Assembly (NCBI RefSeq): GCF_022539505.1
Contig: NC_061514.1
Span: forward strand, 36,051,769 to 36,115,768
From: Lolium rigidum
Lineage: Eukaryota; Streptophyta; Magnoliopsida; Poales; Poaceae
Length of the DNA stretch: 64,000 bases
Direction of reading: 5' to 3'
Below the pieces are notes generated by a model, which made no database searches, had not been told where the DNA came from, and saw only the letters and a list, made by a program, of their open reading frames with translations. How positions within the stretch are numbered: position 1 is the stretch's first letter; every line of letters starts with the position of its first letter. Positions 1 through 12,361 of the stretch are shown in pieces. A program made the position numbers and the translations under genes.

Positions 1-297
1 TCAATATTACAACGTTTACATGAGAATATGATTCTATCATTGATAGAGTTGAGACATGTTGATCAGCATGGACTGCATTAATGTGAAATACAGAACACAT
101 AAGCTTGACTAAAGCATCGGATTACAACGTCCACGGCATGCATTAATGCTTGACCCACTGTGCAGATTCCTCGCTTTGAAATCTGTGATGCACGGTATTA
201 CCTATTTCTAATACATGCTCGCTGGAGGAGTATATGTGATTCACCTTCAGGAGGAGGCAGGTTCAGCATATACTGCTCGCTGATGCGGTGAGACTGC
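1..297. other. Intergenic, nothing recognised
   Basis: No ORF, repeat boundary or regulatory motif could be supported in this stretch. It is of moderate AT content and lies just 3' (on the minus strand) of the weak ORF at 298-513. Confidence 0.4.
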
Positions 298-513
298 TCA
301 CGCATCCCGCGTGGCCGGCGGCGCGCGCCCACCCCTTGCACACCGCTCGGGCTCGGCTGGCAGCAGCCCCGCCATCTCCTTCATGAATACAGTTACAGTG
401 TGCTCGGGGCTGGGATCTTGCGAGCAGATAATGTTGAGTGGAGGGGCTGCGTTGACTCCTAGCTGGGCCTCCGCTAGGCTTGCTCGGCCAGGCCTCTTGG
501 TTGGCTCGTCCAT
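298..513 (-). CDS. Short hypothetical ORF, 71 aa
   Basis: This is an ATG-to-TGA frame on the minus strand, more GC-rich than its flanks and preceded on its own strand by AAACCCCA leading into the ATG. The protein starts MDEPTKRPGR and has no motif I recognise. An overlapping plus-strand frame (311-685) is equally open, so the open frame may only reflect GC content. It could be a fragment of a captured gene exon. It has no recognised partner genes; the nearest features are MITEs. Function is unknown and coding status is doubtful. Confidence 0.18.
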   Translation of the reverse strand: MDEPTKRPGRASLAEAQLGVNAAPPLNIICSQDPSPEHTVTVFMKEMAGLLPAEPERCARGGRAPPATRDA

Positions 514-609
514 TGGGGTTTACCCTTTATTTTTACAACAAAATAGAGTTAAATTTAGTCCCACCTTGCTTTGTAACAACAAGATTTACGGAAAACCAAA
601 ACTGATTCC

Positions 610-957
610 GGGTGCATATGCACCCGGTTTGTATAAAACATATTTCAAAAATATAAAAAATTTAGGAAAGAAATTTAGCATATAGGGACATGTTTTATGT
701 GTGCACGTAAAGTTTCACATAAAACCGACAATTTTTATACCCTGTGTAAAAAAGACAAATAATGCCTCGTGAAATAGACTATTTTAACACCAAAAATTTA
801 TCTTTTTTGCACAGGGCATAAAACATATCGGTTTTTGCTGAAACAACTTTGTGAACATGTAACATGTTAAGATATACACGAGGCATTTTTATTCATATTT
901 TTTTGACATTTGTAAATATGTTTAATATGCATTTCAAATAAAGGGTGCATATGCACC
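610..957. mobile_element. Foldback MITE with GGGTGCATATGCACC ends
   Basis: Both ends carry the self-complementary motif GGTGCATATGCACC. Next to it are matching inverted segments: about 36 bp at the left, with AAACATATTTC, is the reverse complement of the AAATATGTTT segment at the right. Inside, ATGCCTCGTG (about 753) pairs with CACGAGGCAT (about 877), so the whole unit can fold as an imperfect hairpin centred near 790. It is AT-rich, has no ORF and is about 350 bp, all typical of a MITE. The superfamily is not assigned because no clear target duplication was found. Confidence 0.6.
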
Positions 958-1160
958 TGGGTGCAAAAACACCCTGTCCCAAGATTTACCTTTTTATACA
1001 CACATTAGCAAGTGTCTGCCAACCAGCGACTTGGGAATCGCAGCAGAACTGAAAGAAATCGTGGGCACAACGGAAAGGAATCGTGGGCTCGGGAATCGCC
1101 ACAGAATTGTAGGCTTTGCATGGTGCGTAATTGAAAGGAGTAGAAAAGAGCAAGCACCTA

Positions 1161-1424
1161 GTGGGGAGTAACTTAGACTAGTAACATGCATATGTTACTA
1201 GTCCATGTTACTACCTTTATAGTGGGTAGTAACATCAAGATAGTGTCATAGTTGCACGTATTAATTAGCTTATAGACTCATTGTGCCTTGAAAAGTGTAA
1301 TGTTACAGTAACTAGCTATGTTACTCCATCCCCCTCTCTCCTCATTAACTCATTGTCACATCAGCATTTTTTCTTGAAAAGTGTGATGTTACTGCTGAAG
1401 TTACTCCCACTATGAGCAGTCTTA
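1161..1424. mobile_element. MITE with GTGGGAGTAACTT ends
   Basis: The left end GTGGGGAGTAACTTAGACTA and the right end (ending CACTATGAGCAGTCTTA) form imperfect terminal inverted repeats of about 25 bp. At 1176-1203 there is a near-perfect palindrome, GACTAGTAACAT followed by ATGTTACTAGTC. Two internal copies of CTTGAAAAGTGTGATGTTAC-like sequence (about 1290 and 1373) form a short direct repeat. It has no coding capacity. The design matches abundant short grass MITEs; the superfamily is left open. Confidence 0.6.
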
Positions 1425-1516
1425 AAGAAATTAAAGGACCGACCGTGGGGCAATGGTGATTATAGAAAAACGTGAACCTCTGACTTGTGTCCATTGCTCC
1501 CTAGATATGTTTGAGA

Positions 1517-1544
1517 CTAGATTTTAATGTGCGCCTTGGCGCAC
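1517..1544 (-). mobile_element. Helitron 3' terminus, minus strand
   Basis: Read on the minus strand the order is hairpin GTGCGCC-AA-GGCGCAC (7-bp perfect stem, 1529-1544), an 8-nt spacer ATTAAAAT, then CTAG followed by host T (1516). A GC-rich hairpin 8-12 nt before a terminal CTRR, with insertion next to T, is the standard Helitron 3' end. The element therefore extends rightward from 1517. Its 5' end (TC next to host A on the minus strand) was not found with confidence. Confidence 0.72.
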
Positions 1545-2299
1545 GATCCCGTGGAGTTTGTGCTAAGGGGTTCGTTTTGTATAACAACAATTAAAATAAT
1601 CTGCCTATATGATAATACATTTTTAGGTTTTACTTAAAGTAATTAAGGTAAAAATTTCCATAACTCCTGAAACTCATAATCTTAATTACTGGAAGCAATT
1701 AGGAGTGGCGCTCGACCCCATATTTTCACATTGATAAAAAAATTGTAAAGCACTTCATAGTAGGCTGAGAGAACTATCAGGTACTCTTAAACAAAACATA
1801 AAAATGTTAAACATACAAATCGATGTAAAGAATGTAGGGAAATATATCACACATAACGTAAACAACTGCATACGGATGTTTCATCTTTCATCAGTCTCCA
1901 CCAAGATCCACTAAACATGAAACTTGGTAATATAAACCAATTCTATTACCATTATCGTAAAGAGGGCACCTACTTCGGATGTACCAAAAGACCATAAAGG
2001 AATAACACATATTCTTTGTAGTCCAGGGAATGCGAAGAACACGGAAGAAACATCTATGAGAAGTTTATAACACTAAAAGCTAAGACTTCGGAAAAAAGCA
2101 AAGCTGGAGTCGGAGGTCTGGTACCACGTTGAGCCTGAAACAAACAAAAGATAAACATGCCAACCGGAATGGTTGTCCGACACCGACTCCATATGAAGAT
2201 GATAAGTTAGGTTTTATTATTCTTGGCCGATGTCTCCACATGCAACTTCTTTGATGGTTGTGCATGCCTAAAAAATAGTTTAAATAGAATATGTGTTAG

Positions 2300-5200
2300 C
2301 AAAGGGACATGTACAAACACTACTGGGGTTGTATATCAAATTCGCAATCCATTTGTTCATTCTAGAATATTTGAAATGGCCATGCTACTTGGATCGAACC
2401 ACCCTCCGTACGGGATTTAAGCATATAAGAAAATCAATGAAGAATCTCTATGAACAGATAAAAGTTCCACAATTATAGCGCACAAGCAGGAGCAGATTAC
2501 TACCGGCACATAAACATTAGGATTTCGAAGAAATGCAAGTAAAAAATATATCGACTTCTGCTGCTGATATATTACATTGTAAGTTCATAAATTAGCCTAT
2601 AACAATTTTAGTAATAAAGTAATTTGTCTACCGATATAAATTCATAATAACAAAATCTCAATAAAGTGCAGGTATAGGAAAAGAGTCTCGCAAGCTACTC
2701 ACACTCAGGAATCAAGAAAGCATGCAAAATATGCCGAAAAATTAGTGAAGTGTCTAAGTGGTAGATTATCATGTGTGCTAGAGAAACACAATAAAATCAG
2801 ATCAAGTAATCTTGATAGCAGGTCAAAAAACGGAGGTGCTAATCTAACGTATGCACCGACGAAAATATCTTACCTAATAAGCAATCAAAGAACACCCAGC
2901 ACTTGTGTTTCGTTATATGGGAGTGGGCATTGAATTCACCCCTCTGCTCCTGGTCGTATTTCATCGAATAATAAGGTCACTGCGAATTTTTGCACCAAGG
3001 TAAATAATTGTAAATAGAAAACCAAGTCAAGTTGTCACAGAATCCACCGTAATATTATACTTTACTACTTCAGTTTCAGGAATAAAGTCTAGTAACTGTT
3101 TCGCCAAAATAGAATGCACAATAAACTTGAATAGAACAAACTCCTCTCTTTTTCTTTGGTCAGTCAGTAGCCTCACCTTGAATATTGTAGCAATACACCT
3201 AGAATGCACAAAACAGCACACTGGAGATGGTTACATGCATAGCCCAATTTTGAGGTGCTCTGAAAATCATCTTGTGTAAAATAATTCCGTGCGCATATAA
3301 TCAGGCTCCCTTTGTTCCCTCGCCGTCCCGATCAAAATAGTCTATAAATATTGTCACCGCCCATATACACTAACCACAATTTATTCATCTCCTCTGAAAG
3401 TCTCTCGCATTTATTTAGTTTCCGGCCTCTCTCACGGACTCACATCAACATGGCACTACCCACTCGCCATTGTGTGATGACACTAACTGAAACCGTGTGT
3501 ATTCATATTCCCATAATTTGAGAGGAGCATGAGAAATCGTCTATGAACACCTGACGAAAAATGATACTTGGAGTAATAGCTCCCCTTTCCTCACTCACAT
3601 CACAGAGAACGGATATAATAGAAAAATAATAGTGCATTCGCCCCTGGACACTTTTGGGTGCATCAATAAGTCACAACAACTACATTAGAAAACTTTGTGC
3701 AAAACTACTACAGAATCTAGAAGGCTACATGATTGTGAGTAAAAAAAAGAACCAAATATGAGAAATATGAGCCAAACCAATAGTTAGTTAGTTTTAGAGA
3801 AAACAAAGATGAGAGAATCGTTTAAACATAGCATTGAGTCATTTACGCATCTACCCTAGGAGCTGGCTATCACTATCAAATGGTCGAAATAAGACCAATT
3901 TAAAACTGATACTCGCGCTCAAAATAATAAGGTAGAAACAAATACACTTTACTATATAAAATTAGAAGTTAATTTACCAGCCTCTATGAAAATGAGATCT
4001 TGAGGTCACTTGTCATGCACTAAACAGGACCAATAAGTAAACTACATGTGGACAGTGGACAGTGGATACACCATTCAATACAGACACATGAATAGCAGCA
4101 GTGATCTAAATACTTGGAGGAAGCCGGCGATATGGTGGATTTCTCTCCTTCTCCGTAACCCCGACAGCCAGAATGCAGTAGAGCACAGTAAACAGTTGAG
4201 ATGTGAGGAGTAGGACAACAGGGGGTATATTAGTTAACAGCAAGTGACGTCGCCCTTAGTTAGATGCTGGTGCAACAGACATGGTTATCCAAGAAAACGA
4301 ACCTTGGAGAAAATATAAAGGATGCACTTAGTGTTGAAAGAGTAATCAATTTACATTAAAGCTTCAGACATCAACATAGCATTTTGTTAGTCAGCATTGA
4401 GCATTAAACGACCAAAAAAGGAATGAAGAACTTGTATAGCTGCAGTCTAGCGCTTAGTAATAAGAGGGAAAGAACACTTATGCGGCAACAAATATTCATG
4501 AATTTTGTCCTTCGATATAGACTGCGGGATTTGCAGTGGCGGAGCCAGCATATCAACTCTGTGTAGTCAGCTTGAAACTATGTAGTCAAATACACATATT
4601 TGTATAATTTTTAATTAAATTGTGCAATTTTCAGCTTATATTGCCAAAAAACTGTGTAGTCAATTGACTACACAGCTAAGGCGTGGCTCCGCCACCGAAG
4701 ATTTGTACACAATATCTCGACTCGTGCAACTAAAAATATTTGGCCTGCAAAGCCTAGAAAGGAAGGTGCAAATGAGCACCTAACGAAGCATATCAAACTA
4801 ACAAATGACACCAAGTGATCTACTGCACCAGCCTTCACCAATGACCCTACATCAGAGGAAGCTATTAAACTCAGTTAGCAGCAGGTATGCACAGTGTACT
4901 TGCATTGTCTGATCAACTAATTGCCGGAAATTAATAACTACAGGATCACAGTAGATCAATTTTAGATCTGGGGCTTCGACTTAGTCCTTTCTCCCCTTCT
5001 CTCAAGTAGAGTTGACACCAAAATCTTGGCTATTTGTAAAATATATTAAAGGAGCTGACCATGTAAATGTTAACTCGCACAAGTGGACTGATAAAAATAA
5101 AAAATGAGAGCATGCATACAAGACTGTAAAGTACTAATAGTGAAAGAAATGTCATCATGTATATACACCACAATAAAAATCAAACAACCATCACACTTTA

Positions 5201-8200
5201 AGGTTGGTCACTCGGTCAAACCCTAACTGCTGACGGGCACACAATATGAGTTGTAGCCAAGGAAAACCTCGGGAACCGTCACCTACTCCAGACCAAAGGC
5301 AATAGCCACACAATTGTTTAGAAGCGTACTTGCTACTAATGGATCATATGCTAGTTATTGGAATATGAATACATCTCTTCTAACTGAAAGCACTGGCTGC
5401 GAAGGAAACTTGATACAAAAGGTACAAAGAACTCTCGTTATATGTACGAAAAAGGAACTACTCTTTTATTCACAGTCCAGTGCAAGATACAAAGGTCATG
5501 AACAATTTTATTTAGAGAAAATAGATACAAATAGGCAGAGCATGTGTGTATAGCATCTTTTCCAGCAATTAATATATACCCAAAAAAAATCTCGTATTGT
5601 ATTTCAGATGTTCAGCGTTATTCAGTTCTATCCTCATTTCACATGGAATGTTTTTTGTTTTGAGCTAACTGATAATAAAAGTGAGAATGGAATATAAAAG
5701 AGTGGCCTTCAACAAAAACAAAAACAACCTGCACGAGACTTCAAAATCATATATCACAACCGATTCCTGAGAAAGTAGAAGAAACTCACCACGTTATCAA
5801 CAAAATTAGCAAGCCCCCTAGAAATCTCCGCATTTTATGTTGGGAAAAGGTAAATTGAGGGAACACAGTGAGACCATTCCTTTAGCCATCAAGACCACTA
5901 GCTTAAATTTCCATTGAAATTATTGAACTACAATCACAGTCAAGCACATGATAACAATTGGAGAAATAGATATAGATCTTTTCACTATTTAAGGGTAACA
6001 TTCTCCACCCGGCAATGCTTATGGACAGAACCGGGCATCATCGAACACAAGTATGTTTCAGATTTCAGATTGATACACACTATTCTATTTTCTGCCCACA
6101 ATAAAGGTGATATGAAAAGAAAGAATTTTGGAGACATGAACCAAGAGAGCACTCAGTTATGCATGAGCATACCAACTTCCTAAACTATTTTAATTTATAG
6201 GATCCAAAATATTACTTTTCAATGGCATATCACACAGACAACTCGCTAAAATAATAAGAGTAACTAACAGAAGCCTACAATACACATCTTGTTGGTATTC
6301 AAGCTCACTATTGCAATATATCATGATTGTGTAGCTCTAGATGCAAGTACAACAAGTAAGAATATTAGTGTAATAGGTCGGCCCGTAAACGGAAAAGAGG
6401 CAATGCTGACCAAAATAAGAATGAAAGCACATGAGAACAAGGTAAAATCAATTCCTTACTTTCCTGGAAACAGTACCATATAACCTGATGCTCGACTGTA
6501 GGGTAAAAAGGAATATGAATAAAATTATATAGCATGTAGAAAAAACGTATTGAAGAGAATATCTTGAAATCGATATACAATTGGTGATCCATTTATTTGT
6601 TCGTAATAAAAGGAAGTAATAATACACATGACATCTTTCTTCCTATGTATGATATTTATTTTAGATTAACATGCCTCAGCCCCATCCCATTTCCATTTAG
6701 AAAAAAAAATGATAGTCACAGCGTTGCCCTACAGCAGTAATAATACACATGACATCTTTATTCCTATATTATACATTTAACTCTGAATAGCCTACCATTC
6801 ATCATTAAGCAGATAAAAAGAATGGAGACATGGGGTGTAGAAATACATATACCTGAAGGAGAGTTAAACGCAGCATCTACAAAAGGAACACCCTGAAACA
6901 AAATGAAGCTAGAGATGACTTTTAACCCAAATATGTATATATGGCGATCACAGAAAAAAATCACCACTTAGGAGAAGAGAACATAAGATGACAACGGGAA
7001 ATAAATGAACATTTCTAGCTGTATGAGCCAAGAAAGTAGCGGCTAGCTGGCCAAATTGAAATAAATGAAAGGTGGCAAAAAAGGATTATTTTTTGAAAAG
7101 GAATATAGCAGCAGAATTCTCAGTGTTTAGCTAGACCCAATCCAGCCTAGAGTACCAACCCATAATATATCTAAATGCACCAAATGTATCGTGCGAATAT
7201 ACAACAAAGAATCTGTAAAACTGGAGTGCCCAAATAAAAAATGACAGAGATGTAAAATAGTAGAAACCCTTCAAATCCTCACAAAGTCAAAAGGAATGTG
7301 TGTACCTGAAGTGATACCATAGCATTCTGTTTTAATTATAGATGACCAACTACATCCATTGATGGAACATCAATCTTGTATAACCCTTCACTCTACTATT
7401 CATGTCTTGTTTCCAATAATAGTCTTGCTCACACCATCAGGAAACCATTCAATATATCTTTGTAAAGAATCTTTAAGACTCGCATAAAAATAGAAGTTAT
7501 AGGACATGAACATAAAAACGTAGTTGTCACACACTGAATACCTAATTAGCGCTGAGTAAATGCAATTGCTTCTCTGTTTCATGAGATTTGTGTTCATTTG
7601 TGTCCAAAATCAACCGTACCAAGAAGAATGGTAAAACAAATTACACTATGCAATAAATATTGGAGTTGCTAAACCGATAAACAATCTGGAAGTTAAATAA
7701 CCTCATTCTGAATGTCGAATCACAATTACTGCAGATCCTTTGTGTACTTCTTATCTTCCCTTAGGTTCCACAAAGGGCAGAGGCCATGGACAACACGTAC
7801 TACTCATTGTTTTCAATCTCCAGAGCCTAGATGTCACAATGCAACTGCCACGGCGACGTCCAACAGCTGCTCCTCTTTGAGGTATCCATGCATCCGCACA
7901 GTGTAGGCTTGGGTGGCATGTTCTCCATCCAATGCTAAAAATGAAACAATCATCTATATATTAGCCACAATAATTAGTGTCTATTGTTTAACAAACCATC
8001 AAAAATCAGCCGTGTAGTTGACAAAACCCAAATTAGTAAGATGAACAAAACAGATAGCAACATTGAGGAAATCCAATTGCTAGGAAATAGTGACATAACT
8101 AATCGACCGGATCCGAATTCAGCTTACCTTGTGACATAAGTTGGACAAAAAAATCACTTCAGTACCATGCATCAGGCCATCCTAAGATCTAATCTCACAT

Positions 8201-8480
8201 CGATCAAGATGAGATGTGGGGTGTCACAGGGCACATAGTGCGGCACCAATCACATGTTGTAATTAAGTATTGCTTCTTCTTCCCTTGTGACAGCCACCTA
8301 TCTTCCGCAAAGAAGCTAGCAACAATCACTTCGGCTCCTTCACGTATACTGCCTACTCCACTCTCTTCTCCTTAAATAGCACATATAGTAATCCGAGGAC
8401 GGATCTCAAGGAAAAATCTCAGGACCTTGAAGAAATAAACGAGTAGTGGAAAAAAGACATGAATCACATGGGGAGAAGGA
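2300..8480. other. AT-rich intron-like stretch
   Basis: Apart from the splice-flanked blocks and the hAT-type MITE described separately, I see no coding region of note here. A TATA-like CTATAAATATT at about 3343 precedes a 23-codon ORF at about 3450; this is not judged to be a gene. The composition resembles large plant introns or old transposon filler. Confidence 0.35.
4534..4697. mobile_element. hAT-type MITE (CAGTGGCGGAGCCA ends)
   Basis: The left end CAGTGGCGGAGCCAGC and the right end GCGTGGCTCCGCCACCG are inverted repeats of the kind found in abundant grass hAT-derived MITEs. The flanks GGGATTTG and AAGATTTG match at 6 of 8 positions, consistent with a decayed 8-bp target duplication. 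TGTGTAGTCA motifs recur near both ends. There is no coding capacity. Confidence 0.75.
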
Positions 8481-8724
8481 GATGATTCATGGATGGAGCA
8501 CGAGGAAATTACCTAGGGTTTCGAGTTTTCTTGTCACCAACGACATGGAGATGAGGGAATCCCCTACGGCCACCCCATCTCCTGACGAGCTCCACCTTTT
8601 CCCCTTCCCAAGCTGTTGAGAGAGAGAGAGAGCAGCATCAGAGTGTAGAGTGGAGATGCGGCAGGGGTAGCAGCAGTAAGTGGAGGCGGTGCTTGATCTA
8701 GTCCAACACTCCATGTTTTTTTAC

Positions 8725-8872
8725 CTTGTTTGCGTCGGCCGAACGGGAGCTAGGACAGCCGCCGGAGAGCACGGGTGGGTCGCGGCCGAGCGGGAGGTAG
8801 GGAAGCCGCCGGTGAGCGCGGGTGGGTCGCGGCCGAGCGGGAGGTAGGGCAGCCGCCGCGAGCGGCCTAGGT
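8725..8872 (-). repeat. 47-bp minisatellite, about 2.8 copies
   Basis: The unit beginning CGGGTGGGTCGCGGCCGAGC starts at 8772 and again at 8819, a 47-bp period. A diverged third copy lies at about 8731-8771. It falls in the GC-rich candidate first exon of the minus-strand gene remnant. Because 47 is not a multiple of three, each copy shifts the frame, which argues against a conserved protein there. Confidence 0.75.
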
Positions 8873-9291
8873 CGATTCCGGCTCTCCCAGGACGATTCCT
8901 TCGGCGAGGATGAATCTGACGACGATGATGTACTTCTCCCACACTCAGCTGGGCATGGGAAAGGAGGAGAGGCCGGAGCCCGGAGGGGAAGCGCCGTGCG
9001 CGAGGAAAGGCGGGCGGGGGAGAGAGGTGGACAAGAGACCGGCGGGCTACGGGGATTGGGGTAGGGTTTCACCGGACGCTGCTGGTTTCGTCTCACCTTT
9101 TCCCCTCACGAGCCAACCAGATGGCGCCACGTGGACCAATAGCTGAAGACCGAGCAAGGCCACGCCCAGCCCGTGCGCGCCGGGTGGCCTGTGTGGATAG
9201 CTCCAAATAGCCCCATGGGGGTGCAGCAATTATACCTTTAGATTCTTGCGGGTGAACGGAAGGGAAAATAAAACAAGACAAAAAGGCCTCC

Positions 9292-9420
9292 TAAGTACTT
9301 TCTCTGTCTTAAAAAAAATAAGTGTTTTAATTTTTTTTAGGTGTAAACATATCTATAATTAAAACATGTCTACATACATTTTAATATATCTAAACAAAAA
9401 CGACAAACCAAGTGTGACGT
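9292..9420. mobile_element. Stowaway-like MITE remnant
   Basis: The sequence ACTTTCTCTGTCTTAAAAAA resembles a decayed Stowaway left end (CTCCCTCCGTCTCAAAAAA) and is followed by AAGTGTTTTAATTTTTTTAG and ACATATCTATAATTAAAACATGTC, typical Stowaway body sequence. The right end is missing or lost. The assignment is from pattern only. Confidence 0.35.
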
Positions 9421-9508
9421 TACTGGCCTAGCTCCTAAAAATACTCATGACCCAATATTATGATGGTTTTGGCGGAGAAAAAGCAATAAAGTGCAGCCTT
9501 ATGCTTTC

Positions 9509-9539
9509 TCCCGGTGCAACACACTGGCAATTTTCCTAG
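9509..9539 (+). mobile_element. Helitron 3' terminus (CCCG..GCAAC type)
   Basis: CCCGGTGCAACACACTGGCA is followed by ATTTTC, then CTAG (9536-9539) and host T. It closely resembles the very common grass Helitron end, a hairpin of the CCCGTTGCAACGCACGGG kind followed by CTAG. The stem is mutated, so this is an old end. Its element lies to the left; no 5' terminus was located. Confidence 0.6.
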
Positions 9540-10860
9540 TTATCTACTAAAAGCAAGATACATATGATTAAAATAGAGATACCACGTTAATCCACATCAT
9601 CATAATAAACTTTTGATAGTTAGATCTAAAATATATGGCTAGGATTTTAAATTAACTATGAAATTTACGTAACAAATATGCGAGACATGTCCAGTTAATT
9701 AGTCCAACACGAGCTATTCCGTAACTTTCCATGAGACAACTTTCATTTTTTATTTCGCTTTCCCTTTTCACATCCACGTACGTGGGTCATAGATCGATAA
9801 AAAGTTCAAGGAGTGACTTGCCAGGACACTAGCTAGCTACATGTGTATGTTTAAAAAAGAAGAACCACATGCTAACCAGAAAATAACAAAACGTGATATA
9901 CTATGACACTAGCTAGATGTATTTGTTCAGAACGGAAAAGGTGAAAGGAGGTGGTATATCAGGACACTAGCTACATAAACCATGTGTATTTAAACAAAGA
10001 ATAAAAATGCTTGATATACGTCAAATAAAAAAATAGCTGGACACGAACGGGGTACACGGTGCCGCAACTAGAGCACCTGAATTTCGAGATATACATACAT
10101 GTACACACATGTATTTGCTGGCTGAATTCACATGGAAATAAACCTATTATTAGTTAATCCATCAGACCATCGAAAATACGCACTGTATATATCCGGTCGA
10201 AAATAAGTTACTAAGCTTAGTGTAGATATAGATATATCTAGATATATTTTACTGTGAATAAGGTTGAATTTATGTATTATATACTAAAATCAATATAAGA
10301 ATGAAAAGAAGCCACCGTGTTCTTCCACATGTGCTAAATAATATGACTCATTTAATCTTTGTTAGCTATGTATACTAACGATGGAGATTTAAAATATATG
10401 CATAAGGAGTATGTTTTGGGATGAAATAAACACGGCGGCTAACGAATGGGTCCAGTTGCTTATGTACATTGGATGGACAATACAAAAAGAATCCAGATGC
10501 CATACGATTCACTTACCACGCTAAATGATTTATGTGAGTGAAATGTACGCCAAATTTAGATACATGTACGCGAAGCCAACTCTAAATTAAACTGATTAGT
10601 GGGAATAAAGACTGCAAAGATGACGGTGCCTCCATTTAGCTTATGTGTGGGTGCGCGCACATGTCAAGCCATAGGAATAAGTACTATACTAAACCTTAAC
10701 CACTTCGATTTTTGCTAGAATTTTGATTTTTTTGAGTTCATAGCATTTTCATACATGTGCTCTGTTATAGTTGAATTCCATGGTATTTTTCTTGTGTGCA
10801 GTTCTGGTGCTCTCTTAGATTTTTGTTGTCCACTTTCTTTGATGTTTGGTGTGCTTCTTT

Positions 10861-12250
10861 TTAGGCTGGGTCGTTAGCTTGGTTGGATGTAGCATTTTTT
10901 AGTGAACCGCTTTGACCAGTTATTCGTTTTGGCCCACTAGCCCATACCATCCCCTCGATTTTCTCCCCGCTTCGGGCTCCTCCCCTGCCTCCAGCGGCTC
11001 CCTTGCCCCAAGGCTGCCGCCCACCTCTCTCTCCTGTCCACGTCCGGCGCACCGCCCCCTCCTGTTCCGTTTCCGCCCCACCACGGTGCTCGGCGTTGCG
11101 CCTACACGCTAGGAGGTGCATCCTCCTCATATACCATGCCAGCAACCATGCTCAGGGCGAGGCTAGGGTTCGAGATGGTGGGCATGGGGACCGCAACCAC
11201 CGCGACGAATGATCTCCGGCAGCCGTGCAGGCCGAGGCTAGGCGCGCAGCTGTGCTCCGGATCCAAGAACTGGGATCCGACGCTGCCGGTGGTGATCCAA
11301 GAACCAGTGGCTATTTGCCTGTCTCTGCGTGCCGGCTTTCGCGCGGTGCCCGCGTCGCGTGCTGGTTCTGGGCGCGTCGCAGATGCCGTGCTCTGCAGGG
11401 AGTCCTCGCATCTGAAGCTCTAAGGCATGACCGAGATCTTGGGATTGGTAGGGTGCTTATTCCCGTCTTCCGCCTCGCCTGCGGGCGTGGCCGTGTTCCT
11501 GGCTGTGGCTAGGCCGCGGAGCACCGTGCTAGGTGGTGGACTGGTGGCGTCGCTGAGGGAGAGCTTGTGGCCGAGGGCCGGCCGTGGTCATGGTGGCCAT
11601 ATTCATCGCAGCGCGTTCGATCGGCTGCCACTAGGTGACGATTTCACCAAGACTGACGCGTTCATGGCCGGAAATTGCTGGTGCATTGGCCTGCAGCAGC
11701 AGCAGTGCGGTACCAGGTTTCCTTCCATCGGTGTTCCACCGTACAAAGGAAACATGAATCGATCAGCCCCACCATTACCCTTGTTTGGTCGTGCCCGTGT
11801 AGTGGCTGCAGTCTCTCGGCGGCAGATGCGTCAGCGGCGCCCCTCCATCGTGAGTCTCTCAGCGCAGCCCCTAGCCCGGCTCTCCACAGGCTTAGGCGTT
11901 GGCGGCGCGGCGAGGCAGCCTCGCCTCCTCTAGCTGACTCTGTCGTTGTGCGCAAGCGGCCGCAGCAGCAGGGGAACGAGGCCTTGCTTGATTCCGTTCT
12001 CAAGCCGAGCAGCGGACAAAGCAGGGGATCTCACTGAGGCATGGCACGCTCCCGCTGTGGGATGCCTGGGTTGCCATTTGCCAAGATGGCGAGCGGCAGA
12101 GGGCAAACGGAAAAGGGGATTAGGCCTATCACGCTCGGTGTGGACGCCGAGACCTGGTGTGTTCCCATCTGATCCCTCTGTCCTCAAGTTTGATTGCTCA
12201 TTGTCGATACAAATTTCATGCTGTTTGAGCCCTCCTCAACGGTAGCAGAT
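10861..12250. other. GC-rich gene-like segment without a consistent ORF
   Basis: The base composition rises sharply to GC-rich and many overlapping short frames (up to 168 aa) open on both strands, but none shows a recognisable domain. It could be a captured 5' exon plus leader or the 5' part of a retroposon. I do not call a gene. Confidence 0.3.
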
Positions 12251-12361
12251 TCCCTTATCCATCAGATCCACTTCTGTTCCGCTCTCCTCTACTTTGCTTT
12301 CCTCATCCACCCGTTATAAGTTCAGTCCAGTGAACACCACCAGTTGACCACAATGCTAATT

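Larger units (their letters stand above)
2106..9096 (-). pseudogene. Candidate spliced gene remnant, unidentified
   Basis: No long ORF is present, but several blocks on the minus strand have good splice borders. They are a GC-rich first block ending AACAAG/GTAA at 8725; 8513-8612 (acceptor after CT-rich ...CAACAG, donor CCTAG/GTAATT); 7740-7934 (stops in all frames); 7306-7326 (21 bp, AG/AATG...TTCAG/GTACAC); 6853-6892 (TTTCAG/GGTGTTCC...CCTTCAG/GTATAT, encoding GVPFVDAAFNSPS); and about 2106-2135 (TTTCAG/GCTCAACG). All point the same way and lie inside the minus-strand Helitron whose end is at 1517, so this may be a captured gene or a non-coding transcript. No protein family was recognised, and exon order and frame are not established. 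Confidence 0.3.

Noticed and set aside
2190..2235. HVETSAKNN-like peptide on minus, recalling the G5 motif of Rab GTPases
   Set aside because: A stop follows after three codons and no other G motif (GxxxxGKS, DTAGQE, NKxD) is found nearby; chance match is likely.
3340..3525. TATA-like box followed by a 23-codon ORF with good start context
   Set aside because: The peptide is too short, has no homology I can name, and such pairs arise by chance in AT-rich DNA.
5293..6483. Several 60-90 aa plus ORFs between 5.3 and 6.5 kb
   Set aside because: Composition is that of AT-rich non-coding DNA, with no motif, and splice-bordered blocks nearby run on the other strand.
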